Shown piece by piece: positions 8,381 through 15,685 of a DNA stretch of 17,924 bases. Below the pieces are notes generated by a model. It saw only the letters and a list, made by a program, of their open reading frames with translations, was not told the origin of the DNA and did not search any database. How positions within the stretch are numbered: the stretch's first letter is position 1; the number at the start of each line of letters is the position of its first letter. The stretch comes from UMGS1502 sp045545435 (GTDB lineage Bacteria > Actinomycetota > Coriobacteriia > Coriobacteriales > Eggerthellaceae). Location of the stretch: assembly GCA_045545435.1 (NCBI GenBank), contig JAZQAV010000044.1, positions 1 through 17,924 on the forward strand, given 5' to 3'. Position numbers and translations under genes: made by a program.

Positions 8381-9025
8381 TTATCGCTTTCCGAATTTCT
8401 TCAATTTGGATTTGGGGAGGAAGTCAAACATGCCGGTTATATCGTCATACATGGTTTTCAGTTCGCCGCCAACCTCTTTGGTTGTGCGATAGATGTCATT
8501 GAGGTCAGTGGCTGCCTCTTTTAGTTCGTTTTTGCTGATGGGAGACTTGGCGTTTTTCGCCACTTCGCTTACCTTACCAGGAGCTTTCTGGGCCTTGGAA
8601 CGCAGTTTCACCGCTGCCGAACCCGCTTTGAAGGCCAGAGAATCATTCCCTTGCGAACCTTTGGAAGCGCCCTTCGTGGAACCGGAGGCTTCAGAAGCGC
8701 CCATTTCGGCCGCATCGTTTGACGTTGCCTGTTGTTTGCCAGACTCGCCCAGATCGTCCGTCATGCTGGCAGCTACCGCGTTGCCCGAAGCATCAACCTG
8801 CACGAAGCCTACTTCTTCGTACTCCGCATCCTCGTCGTCGTAATAGTACTCAACAATACGACCCTGCTCGTCTTTAAGGGCAAAACCCAGTTCAACGCCG
8901 TCTTCATCTTCGATGTAGTACTCAATTTCGTCTTCGGAGTATTCAAGCTCAATAACTTCGTACTCAGCGGAATCAGAAGATATCGCCTCTTCGACGTGGT
9001 TCATCTCTTCAATTTCGTCAGACAT
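8381..9025 (-). CDS. Acidic low-complexity protein with internal repeat, function unknown
   Basis: I do not recognise this 214-aa protein. It has three parts: a strongly acidic, Tyr-rich segment (1-~92); a Ser/Ala/Gly-rich, probably unstructured stretch (~93-145); and a basic, helical C-terminus (~146-214) ending LKKFGKR. Within the acidic part, residues 34-58 and 58-84 are imperfect tandem copies sharing the pattern hEYY, DED, GF, D, G, V. The start ATG has a near-perfect AGGAGGT, suggesting strong translation. There is no signal peptide or membrane helix. It follows smpB by 25 bases and abuts the rhodanese gene as TAAATG. The charge segregation would suit a nucleic-acid- or protein-binding scaffold, but that is only inference. 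Confidence 0.8.
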   Translation of the reverse strand: MSDEIEEMNHVEEAISSDSAEYEVIELEYSEDEIEYYIEDEDGVELGFALKDEQGRIVEYYYDDEDAEYEEVGFVQVDASGNAVAASMTDDLGESGKQQATSNDAAEMGASEASGSTKGASKGSQGNDSLAFKAGSAAVKLRSKAQKAPGKVSEVAKNAKSPISKNELKEAATDLNDIYRTTKEVGGELKTMYDDITGMFDFLPKSKLKKFGKR

Positions 9026-9050
9026 GGGCTAACCTCCTGTAATCGCAGCG

Positions 9051-9515
9051 CTATCGTATGCGCTCTTTGAGCGCACGTTGAATGTCGCGCTGCTGGTCGC
9101 GTGCGGCGATGGACTGACGTTTGTCGTAAACCTTTTTGCCCTTGGCAACCGCGATTTCTACCTTAACCAGCGAATTCTCTTTGAAGTACATCTGCGTGGG
9201 AACAATGGCCATGCCCTTTTCTCGCACCTTTTGCTCAATAAGGCGAATTTCCTTGCGATGGAGCAGCAGCTTGCGTTTGCGATCGGGGTCGACGTTGGCG
9301 ATGTTTCCCTGAGAGTACGGCGCAATATGCACGTTGTGCAACCACGCCTCTCCATTGCGGATAAGCACGAAGCAATCTGTGAGCTGACAATTGTTTTCGC
9401 GCAGCGAACGTACCTCGGTGCCGGTAAGCTGAACGCCCGCCTCATAGCGCTCGAGGATTTCGTACTCATGCAGCGCGCGCCTGTTTTTAGCAATAAGTTT
9501 CTTTTCGCGCTTCAT
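9051..9515 (-). CDS. smpB: SsrA-binding protein SmpB
   Basis: SmpB binds tmRNA (ssrA) and brings it to stalled ribosomes for trans-translation, where its basic C-terminal tail enters the empty mRNA channel. The 154-aa length is normal. Family features in order are AKNRRALHEYEILERYEAGV (9-28), LTGTEVRSLRENN, the HIAPYSQGN loop, DPDRKRKLLLHRKEI, and the tail beginning GKKVYDKRQSIAARDQQRDI. The ATG directly follows the TAA of the upstream 96-aa gene, with AAAGGG nine bases before. Its partner tmRNA is not in this window. Placement with rnr fits, since RNase R degrades non-stop mRNAs during trans-translation. Confidence 0.97.
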   Translation of the reverse strand: MKREKKLIAKNRRALHEYEILERYEAGVQLTGTEVRSLRENNCQLTDCFVLIRNGEAWLHNVHIAPYSQGNIANVDPDRKRKLLLHRKEIRLIEQKVREKGMAIVPTQMYFKENSLVKVEIAVAKGKKVYDKRQSIAARDQQRDIQRALKERIR

Positions 9516-9806
9516 TTACCAATACCCTTTCGTGCGCTTTCGCTTCCGCGGTTGCTTTTCGGGGCGAAAATCAAGTTCAAGCTGGCCATCGAGCGCTTCG
9601 GTGGATGCCTTTTTACGTTCCACGGAATCGATGGTCCAAGAAACCGCATCTTTGCCGTACAGCTCGAGCATCTTCATGCGCGCATCATGCAAGTTGTCCT
9701 TCGAATTCAAGCGAGCATCGCTTTCGAATTCGAAGAAACCAGATCCGCGAACGTCTGAAGCTGCAGGTGATGTGTAATGTGCCATGTACGTAGTCATGCA
9801 TGGCAT
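9516..9806 (-). CDS. Conserved-looking 96-aa hypothetical protein upstream of smpB
   Basis: I do not recognise this protein. The frame lies between the 174-aa gene and smpB, on the same strand, with its TAA directly joined to the smpB ATG, which argues that it is a real gene. The start is uncertain: ATG 9806 has GGTGG four bases upstream and is preferred; in-frame ATGs at 9797 and 9785 (MAHYTS) are alternatives. It has an aromatic segment GSGFFEFESDA (21-31), a helical region ARMKMLELYGKDAVSW (42-57), an acidic QLELDF (75-80) and a very basic tail ending RKRKRTKGYW. No membrane segment or signal peptide is present. A nucleic-acid or ribosome contact by the tail is possible but unproven. Confidence 0.7.
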   Translation of the reverse strand: MPCMTTYMAHYTSPAASDVRGSGFFEFESDARLNSKDNLHDARMKMLELYGKDAVSWTIDSVERKKASTEALDGQLELDFRPEKQPRKRKRTKGYW

Positions 9807-9845
9807 GATACCACCAACTTAATGGGAGATGCCTGAGGGCGTCGA

Positions 9846-10370
9846 TCAAAGCACGCCTGCGCCATCAATTGGCGATTCCAGAAAGTCAAATATCTCTACT
9901 AACAACTGTGCAAGCTGTTCGTCCGACAATCTCAATGGCACCCCGCTTTCTTCCAGCGGGTAAAAACCTTTGTCGTGCTTGCTCAGAAGGCCATCGAGGA
10001 AGAACGCTTTGCGCCTGAAACGAACGTTTGCAACCACGACGATGGTCTGTTGATTCAAATGCTCGTATTGCTGGCGCTCCACTCCCAGCTTTTCATACCA
10101 TTCGGGGATATTGCGCACGCCTTGATCTGCGAAAAATTCTTTTATCTCACCGTTTCCTGCAAGAGGGTAAGCGGGAATCTTGTATCCCTGTGAACGGGCG
10201 TAATGAAATATATAGGCAGAAGCATCGCCTACTTCGATGCGGTCACCCATGTAAAACGAAAATACTTTCGCAAGACGCCGCAACGTCGTGCGCTCGTGCT
10301 CTAAAGCAATCAGTGAGGCAAATCGCCCCACTACCTCATCTGTATTGGCGCGAGCGTCGTCAGCCATCAT
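9846..10370 (-). CDS. 174-aa hypothetical protein overlapping the end of rnr
   Basis: I do not recognise this protein. The start is best placed at ATG 10370, nine bases after AAGG; the in-frame GTG at 10379 would sit directly on that Shine-Dalgarno. It overlaps the rnr stop by 11 bases, so translation is probably coupled to RNase R. The protein is soluble, without signal peptide or membrane helix. Visible blocks are a helical N-terminus (ASLIALEHERTTLRRLAKVF), YMGDRIEVGDASAYIFHYAR, a beta strand TIVVVANVRFRRKAFFLDGL, and a final helix LSDEQLAQLLVEIFDFLESP. Consistent placement in the rnr-smpB operon hints at a role in RNA or translation quality control, but nothing in the sequence shows this. 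Confidence 0.72.
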   Translation of the reverse strand: MMADDARANTDEVVGRFASLIALEHERTTLRRLAKVFSFYMGDRIEVGDASAYIFHYARSQGYKIPAYPLAGNGEIKEFFADQGVRNIPEWYEKLGVERQQYEHLNQQTIVVVANVRFRRKAFFLDGLLSKHDKGFYPLEESGVPLRLSDEQLAQLLVEIFDFLESPIDGAGVL

Positions 10371-12582
10371 ATTCGCCACCCTTGCCGGAAGCGTTGCTCA
10401 CATTCTTACGATTTGAGCGATCCGATTCTTTTTGTTTTGCTTTCTTGCGCTTTCCAAGCGGCTTGAAATCAAGTTGACGCGTTCTGCGATCGGCCGCAAC
10501 CAAAATCACGTCCATCTGCTGACCCAATCGATAAACGCGACCAGTGTCAGAACCCACCAGCTTATGGCGCACCGCGTCAAGATAGAAATACTCGCGCCCC
10601 AAGTCTTCTATGCGCACCAACCCTTCGGCAGTGTTTTCCAGCCGAACGAACAAACCATATGAGGCAACACCGGAAACGGTGGCCTGGTAGGTTTCGCCAA
10701 TATGCGCCTCCATCAATTCAACCAGCTTGACCATATGCGACTCGCGAGAAACTTTCTCGGCAATACGCTCCTGCTTTGACGCATGGTCGCACATTAAGGC
10801 CAAAGCAGAAACCTCTTGGTCGAAATGTTGGGGACGCTTGGTGAGAGCCGCCTTGAGCATACGGTGGACAATGAGGTCGGGGTAGCGCCGAATTGGGCTG
10901 GTGAAATGGCAGTAGACGTCACTGGCCAAACCAAAATGCCCCAAGCATTCCGGACTGTACACCGCCCTCATCATGGCGCGCAGCAAAAGCGACGCGACCA
11001 TCTCGTGCTCTACGCGGCCTTTCGATTCGTCGATTACCCGTGCGATTGCCTGGGGATTGCCCGAAAGAAACTGCGTTTCGTTAATGCGCTTGAACCAGGA
11101 AAACTCCTGCAAAACAGGGAGCAAGCCCTCTAAATTGTCAAAGGCAGGCCGCTCGTGGACGCGATAGGCGCACGGGAAATCTCTCTCGTGCAAATAACGC
11201 GCAACCATTTCGTTTGCAAGGAGCATGGCCTCCTCTATGAGCTCGGTTGCATCGTTTTTTTCACGAATATCAACATCGATTGGCACACCCTTATCGTCAA
11301 GTCGTACGCGCGTTTCCTTCGTGTCGAAATCGATTCCCCCACGCGCGCGGCGCGCCTTAGCCCGCAGTTTTGCGATACGAGACAACGAAACAAGGCGCTC
11401 TTCGATATCGCGCATGCTATACGGCGCCCGCACGTTTAACGCATCGCGAGATCCTTCATGCGCGGCAAAAGGCGAAGGGGCGCGATTCTCCGATTCGAAT
11501 AACGCTTTGTTCTGGGAACCAGTGGCATCAAAGGACACCTCTAAAGATTGCTCGCTTCGCGTTTCGGATTGCATGCGTGCCCGCTCAAGCGCGTTTAAGG
11601 CCTGATCGTAGGACAAACGCGCACAAGAGCGAATGAGTGCTTGGTAAATATCAACATCTACCGCGTTTCCCGCTTCATTTAAATAGATGTCCACAGTCAT
11701 CGTGCGGCGTACTTCATGTGGGCGCAGCGAACACAAATCGTTCGAGAGTTCCTCGGGAAGCATCGGGATAACGCGGTCAACCAGATACACGCTGGTAGAC
11801 CTTCGGCGCGCCTGAATATCCAACGGCGAGTTCCATGCAACGTAGTGACCTACATCCGCAATATGAACACCCAGGCGCCAACGCGCACCTGCCCTGTTAG
11901 CGGGTTCAAGCGAAACAGCATCGTCAAAGTCTTTTGCATCGGCTGGGTCAACGGTAAACACAAAGCGGTCACGCAAATCGCGGTACCCGGTATTAAGCGC
12001 GCCTTGCTCATCAAGACGCGCTTGCTTCGCTTGCGCTTTCGCCTCATCCGAAAACGACGTTTCAAGTTTATAGCGAGCCACTATCAAATCGATGGGCACA
12101 CGCTCGTCATCGGAGTCACCCAGCACTTGTTCAACCACGCCGCACGCAGCGGAATTGCGCGTTGGAAATGCGGTAATTCGCACGCTCACAATAGACCCAT
12201 CCGGGATATTCGGATTGTCTTCCAAGCGGGTAAAGATATCGTAGGTAAGACGCGGGTCTTCCGGAACCACCACCCCAAACGGTTCGGCTATCTCGAAACG
12301 CCCCACAACCGTATCGTGAGCGCGCTGCACGACACTCACAACACGCGCTGCAGGTTTTTGATCGAGAGCATTTTGGGATGAACGCGAACGCTGCATATAT
12401 TCTCGCGGAAGGGGTGCCACCTCAACCAAATCGCCGTCAAAAGCGCCGTTGAGCTTTACCGCAGGAACGAAGAACTCGCCTTCCGCCGTTTGCACGAATC
12501 CAAAGCCAGCAGAGGACACCGATAGCGTGCCGCGTGGGTTCCCTTTGGGTTTGCGGCGCGTATGCGCACGTTTGCGGGGCAT
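10360..12582 (-). CDS. rnr: Ribonuclease R (RNB/S1 3'-5' exoribonuclease)
   Basis: RNase R is a processive 3'-5' exoribonuclease that degrades structured and defective RNA and works with tmRNA/SmpB. The 740-aa product has an N-terminal cold-shock-like OB region (GTLSVSSAGFGFV, ~18-30), a second OB region (~90-155), the RNB catalytic domain (~200-575) and a C-terminal S1 domain (~630-708, ATVSGVASYGLFVRL). The RNB active-site cluster TVDPADAKDFDDAV (210-223) supplies the metal-binding aspartates Asp212, Asp218, Asp220 and Asp221. The tail is Lys/Arg-rich. Residues ~333-388 form an unusual, low-complexity insertion inside the RNB domain, before LSRIAKLRAKARRARGGIDF. The ATG is two bases after the protease stop, with AGGA six bases upstream. 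Confidence 0.96.
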   Translation of the reverse strand: MPRKRAHTRRKPKGNPRGTLSVSSAGFGFVQTAEGEFFVPAVKLNGAFDGDLVEVAPLPREYMQRSRSSQNALDQKPAARVVSVVQRAHDTVVGRFEIAEPFGVVVPEDPRLTYDIFTRLEDNPNIPDGSIVSVRITAFPTRNSAACGVVEQVLGDSDDERVPIDLIVARYKLETSFSDEAKAQAKQARLDEQGALNTGYRDLRDRFVFTVDPADAKDFDDAVSLEPANRAGARWRLGVHIADVGHYVAWNSPLDIQARRRSTSVYLVDRVIPMLPEELSNDLCSLRPHEVRRTMTVDIYLNEAGNAVDVDIYQALIRSCARLSYDQALNALERARMQSETRSEQSLEVSFDATGSQNKALFESENRAPSPFAAHEGSRDALNVRAPYSMRDIEERLVSLSRIAKLRAKARRARGGIDFDTKETRVRLDDKGVPIDVDIREKNDATELIEEAMLLANEMVARYLHERDFPCAYRVHERPAFDNLEGLLPVLQEFSWFKRINETQFLSGNPQAIARVIDESKGRVEHEMVASLLLRAMMRAVYSPECLGHFGLASDVYCHFTSPIRRYPDLIVHRMLKAALTKRPQHFDQEVSALALMCDHASKQERIAEKVSRESHMVKLVELMEAHIGETYQATVSGVASYGLFVRLENTAEGLVRIEDLGREYFYLDAVRHKLVGSDTGRVYRLGQQMDVILVAADRRTRQLDFKPLGKRKKAKQKESDRSNRKNVSNASGKGGEYDG

Positions 12583-12584
12583 GA

Positions 12585-13868
12585 TTATCCTGCAACCAAC
12601 GTCTGCGCGTATTCAAGCGCGTAATCAAGCTGCGCATCACCTGCAGCGCCATTGGTTACCGTGATATCGGGATAAACGCCTACCGCCTCAATGGCATGCC
12701 CCTGAGCAGTTAAGTAGTATGCGGCCGTATAGCGAATGGCTCCGCCGTAAGAAAGATCGTGAACAACCTGAACCGATCCTTTGCCCAGTGTGCGCAGGCC
12801 AATTACGACGCCTCGCTGCGTTTCCTTCAAAGCTGCCGCAAGCACTTCCGAGCTCGCGGCAGAGTTTTGGTTGACCAGAACAACCAACGGTTTGGTTGTT
12901 GCCACGGTGCCGGAAACCGACTTTACGGTTGTGGTATCGCGTGTTTGAATTTGCACGACCGTGCCGCTGTTTATGAACAAGCTTGCGATGTTTACTGCTT
13001 GATTCAAATAGCCGCCGGGGTTATCGCGCAAGTCCAACACGTAAGCGCGTGCATTCTGAGCTTCGAGCTCTTTGATGGCGGTTTCCACCATGGTTGACGA
13101 ATTCTGCGTAAACTGGCGGAGCTGTATGTAGCCGATTCCGTCATTTAAGCTCGTGGCAATATTGCGCGTGGTGTACGTTGAGCACGTGAGCATAGTGGTA
13201 AACTCCGTGCCGCCTTCGGATTCCAACGAAACCGGACGACGCCAGGTAACCACCACCGTGCTCCCTTGCGCACGATTGATGGCAGCAATTACCTCTGAGC
13301 GCGACCACGAATGAGAACGATCACCGTCAATGGCCACCACGAAGTCGCCTGGCTGTACATCGGAGAGCTGTGCTGCGGAGCCTTCGAAAACATCAACGGC
13401 ATACGCTTGCCCCTGATACTCCGAGAACATGACGCCAATTCCAGCATACCCTTCCGCACCAGAAAGCAGCTGACCATAGCGTTGCTGATCGTAGTAGCGC
13501 AGGTAAGGGTCGTCGGTTGCCTTCGTGAAAGCCTCCATGACCGCATTGGTGGTTCCGTCCAAATTGTAGGAATCCATGCCGTCCTCAAGGAGAACGTTCT
13601 CAACTTCTGCCAAACGCGCGGTGACCGATCGGTAAACGTCTTGCGTAGCAGACGTCTCAGCGTTTTTATCTTCTATGCCCGTAACCGAATACGGAAACCC
13701 TAACGATTGCAGAAAAGATGCGTTGCCGCGAAACAGAAAGCCTGCAACAAACGAAAGGCAGACAACTATGAAAGCGGAAAACACGCGAATGTAAAACCTG
13801 TTACGTTCGCGCGTTTTCGCAGCACGGGCAGCCGTGCGTTTCTTTATGTTGCTCTCGCGTTCAGCCAT
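12585..13868 (-). CDS. S41 family C-terminal-processing-type peptidase with PDZ domain
   Basis: This 427-aa protein has a positively charged N-terminus, one membrane helix (~26-46), a PDZ domain (~138-232) and a C-terminal S41 peptidase domain (~240-405), so the catalytic part should face outward. S41 proteases use a Ser-Lys dyad; Lys363 and Gln367 are in place (LGKGSVQ, 361-367). Counting back the usual 25 residues from the lysine reaches Ala338 within NQNSAASSE (333-341), where the family has Ser; Ser339 is adjacent. Activity is thus uncertain. It lies 24 bases after ftsX, the same pairing known from Bacillus subtilis, where ctpB follows ftsX, so it may act with FtsEX in envelope remodelling or signalling. 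The Shine-Dalgarno is weak. Confidence 0.93.
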   Translation of the reverse strand: MAERESNIKKRTAARAAKTRERNRFYIRVFSAFIVVCLSFVAGFLFRGNASFLQSLGFPYSVTGIEDKNAETSATQDVYRSVTARLAEVENVLLEDGMDSYNLDGTTNAVMEAFTKATDDPYLRYYDQQRYGQLLSGAEGYAGIGVMFSEYQGQAYAVDVFEGSAAQLSDVQPGDFVVAIDGDRSHSWSRSEVIAAINRAQGSTVVVTWRRPVSLESEGGTEFTTMLTCSTYTTRNIATSLNDGIGYIQLRQFTQNSSTMVETAIKELEAQNARAYVLDLRDNPGGYLNQAVNIASLFINSGTVVQIQTRDTTTVKSVSGTVATTKPLVVLVNQNSAASSEVLAAALKETQRGVVIGLRTLGKGSVQVVHDLSYGGAIRYTAAYYLTAQGHAIEAVGVYPDITVTNGAAGDAQLDYALEYAQTLVAG

Positions 13869-13892
13869 TCAAAGACTTCGCTTTATATGTTG

Positions 13893-14804
13893 CTAGACCT
13901 TCAGGTAACGGCGCATTGCCAAGGCGGAACCGATAAGACCGATGATAAGACCGGCAACCAACAGACTTCCGTAAACCAAGAGATAGGTTTGTCCGGAAAC
14001 ATCCATCGGCAAGAACTGCAGCGCACTTTGCATGCGCGGAAGAACCAGCTGGCGAATGAGCTCGATGCCACCTACCGCCATCAAGGCGCCGATGAGGGCA
14101 TGCAGCGCACCTTCCATCAAGAAGGGCCCACGGATAAAGCCGTTTGAAGCGCCTACCAAACGCATGATGGCAATTTCCTTGCGGCGCGCAAGAATCGCAA
14201 GACGAATGGTGTTGTTGATGAACACCAGTGCGATGAAGATCAGCAGTGCGATAAGGGCAATGCCGATGTAGCGCACGTAATTGGTGAGCTGGAACAAGCG
14301 CTCAACGGTTTTCTGGCCGTACTTCAGCGAATCCGACGGATTGGTGGGTTCGTCGCAAATGCGCTTGAACACATCGTTCGCAAGGATTTGGTTAGCTACG
14401 TTTTGCACCATCTGCGGATCGGACAACTCAACCGTGAGCGACGCCGGAAGAGGATTGACACCATCAAGCTGATCGATGATCTCGGGATTTGACGTCATGG
14501 CCCTGAAGTTCTCAAGCGCCTGATCTTTAGAGGTGTAAGAAACCGAAGAAACGCCCTCAATGGAACGAATTTGGTTGGTTAACGAGTCGACGTCGGATTG
14601 CTCGGCATCATCGCCGATGTACGCCGTAATGGTTACCTCGTTTTCAACCGAGGTAACGACGCTGCCGATTACTGCAGCTCCCACCAAGAACACGCCGATA
14701 ACGAACAGCGAAAGGAAAATGGTGACGATGGAGCCCAACGTAGTCGAAAGGTTGCGCGTAAAGCCGCGCAGCGCTTCTTTGAGGAAGTAAATGAAACTAG
14801 ACAT
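13893..14804 (-). CDS. ftsX: Cell-division ABC transporter-like permease FtsX
   Basis: FtsX pairs with the ATPase FtsE to transmit ATP hydrolysis across the membrane and switch on cell-wall hydrolases. The start ATG 14804 overlaps the ftsE stop by eight bases; the frame continues upstream inside ftsE, but only from MSSFIYFLKEAL onward is the protein family-like, giving 303 aa. It shows the expected layout: a cytoplasmic N-terminus, TM1 (~22-48), a large outer domain (~49-180) and TM2-TM4 (~181-205, 229-250, 272-296). The segment LARRKEIAIMRLVGAS after TM2 is typical of FtsX/MacB-type permeases. No dedicated hydrolase gene such as cwlO or pcsB lies next to it; the S41 gene follows instead. Confidence 0.96.
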   Translation of the reverse strand: MSSFIYFLKEALRGFTRNLSTTLGSIVTIFLSLFVIGVFLVGAAVIGSVVTSVENEVTITAYIGDDAEQSDVDSLTNQIRSIEGVSSVSYTSKDQALENFRAMTSNPEIIDQLDGVNPLPASLTVELSDPQMVQNVANQILANDVFKRICDEPTNPSDSLKYGQKTVERLFQLTNYVRYIGIALIALLIFIALVFINNTIRLAILARRKEIAIMRLVGASNGFIRGPFLMEGALHALIGALMAVGGIELIRQLVLPRMQSALQFLPMDVSGQTYLLVYGSLLVAGLIIGLIGSALAMRRYLKV

Positions 14805-15630
14805 CGGAGCCGTACACCCCCCTGTCCTGGTCGCGCTTGAGAACGCCGCGGTCAAGTGCGATAACGCGGCGACGCATGTTGTCAACCATCTCACGGTCAT
14901 GCGTTGCGACCACAACCGTGGTGCCCGTGCGATTGATGCGCTCAAGCAGATCCATAATGCCGCGTGAAGTTTGCGGGTCAAGGTTTCCCGTTGGCTCGTC
15001 GCAAATGAGCAGCGGCGGACGGTTTACGATGGCGCGCGCAATGGAAACGCGCTGCTGCTCGCCGCCGGAGAGCTGGTCGGGCATCTTATTGAGCTTGTCC
15101 TGCAAACCCACCAGGCGCAAAACCTCGGGGACCTGCGTTTTAATGACGTGGCGGCTTTTGCCAATTACCTCAAGGGCAAATGCCACGTTTTCGAACACGG
15201 TCTTGTTGGGAAGCAGTTTGAAGTCCTGGAAGACGCATCCGATGTTGCGACGCAAATAAGGAACGCGCCAATTGCGCATGGTTCCCAGATCTTCGTTTGC
15301 AACGTAAATATGTCCCTCAGAAGGTTTGAGCTCGCGAATGAGCAAGCGAATCATGGTGGACTTACCGGATCCGGAATGACCTACCAGAAACACGAACTCG
15401 CCCGCATAGATCTTAAGGGAAATGTCATGGAGCGCAGGCCTGTTGGGCTGCGCTGGGTACACCTTGGTCATGTGGTCGAAGATGATTACCGGCTCGCCGG
15501 TCTGCCTGGGCAGATCTTCCACGTCAAGAATGGGAAGAGCCTCGGAAAGCTGAGTAGTCATTTGCCGCTGAGAGGAAGCATGACGGCCTCCTGCGCGCCT
15601 TGGTGTCCCTTGGCTGCTAGCGTTTGCCAC
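14797..15630 (-). CDS. ftsE: Cell-division ATP-binding protein FtsE
   Basis: FtsE is the cytoplasmic ATPase of the FtsEX complex. All ABC motifs are present: Walker A GHSGSGKST, Q-loop CVFQDFKLLPNKTV, signature LSGGEQQRVSIARAI, Walker B LLICDEPTGNLDP and the H-loop VVVATHD. The start is not obvious: the frame is open to TTG 15645, but GTG 15630 has GGAG five bases upstream and is preferred (277 aa), with ATG 15564 (MTTQLSEA) as a third choice lacking a good Shine-Dalgarno. Compared with the usual ~230 residues the protein has a ~50-residue N-terminal extension before the ABC domain (FDHMTKVYP). It overlaps ftsX and heads the long minus-strand operon, 55 bases after the transketolase stop. Confidence 0.95.
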   Translation of the reverse strand: MANASSQGTPRRAGGRHASSQRQMTTQLSEALPILDVEDLPRQTGEPVIIFDHMTKVYPAQPNRPALHDISLKIYAGEFVFLVGHSGSGKSTMIRLLIRELKPSEGHIYVANEDLGTMRNWRVPYLRRNIGCVFQDFKLLPNKTVFENVAFALEVIGKSRHVIKTQVPEVLRLVGLQDKLNKMPDQLSGGEQQRVSIARAIVNRPPLLICDEPTGNLDPQTSRGIMDLLERINRTGTTVVVATHDREMVDNMRRRVIALDRGVLKRDQDRGVYGSDV

Positions 15631-15685
15631 AGATACTCCGTTCAATTGGTTCGATTAACTATGACAGACTTGCATTTTATCAAAC

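Noticed and set aside
9026..9050. tmRNA (ssrA) gene next to smpB
   Set aside because: The gaps around smpB are far too short and no tRNA-like ends were seen in any spacer of the window.
9078..9758. 226-codon open frame on the plus strand opposite smpB
   Set aside because: It is the antisense shadow of smpB and the 96-aa gene; it lacks a Shine-Dalgarno and any recognisable domain.
14805..14981. 59-residue upstream extension of FtsX
   Set aside because: It lies inside the ftsE coding region in another frame and shows no membrane or family features; ATG 14804 gives the standard FtsX N-terminus.
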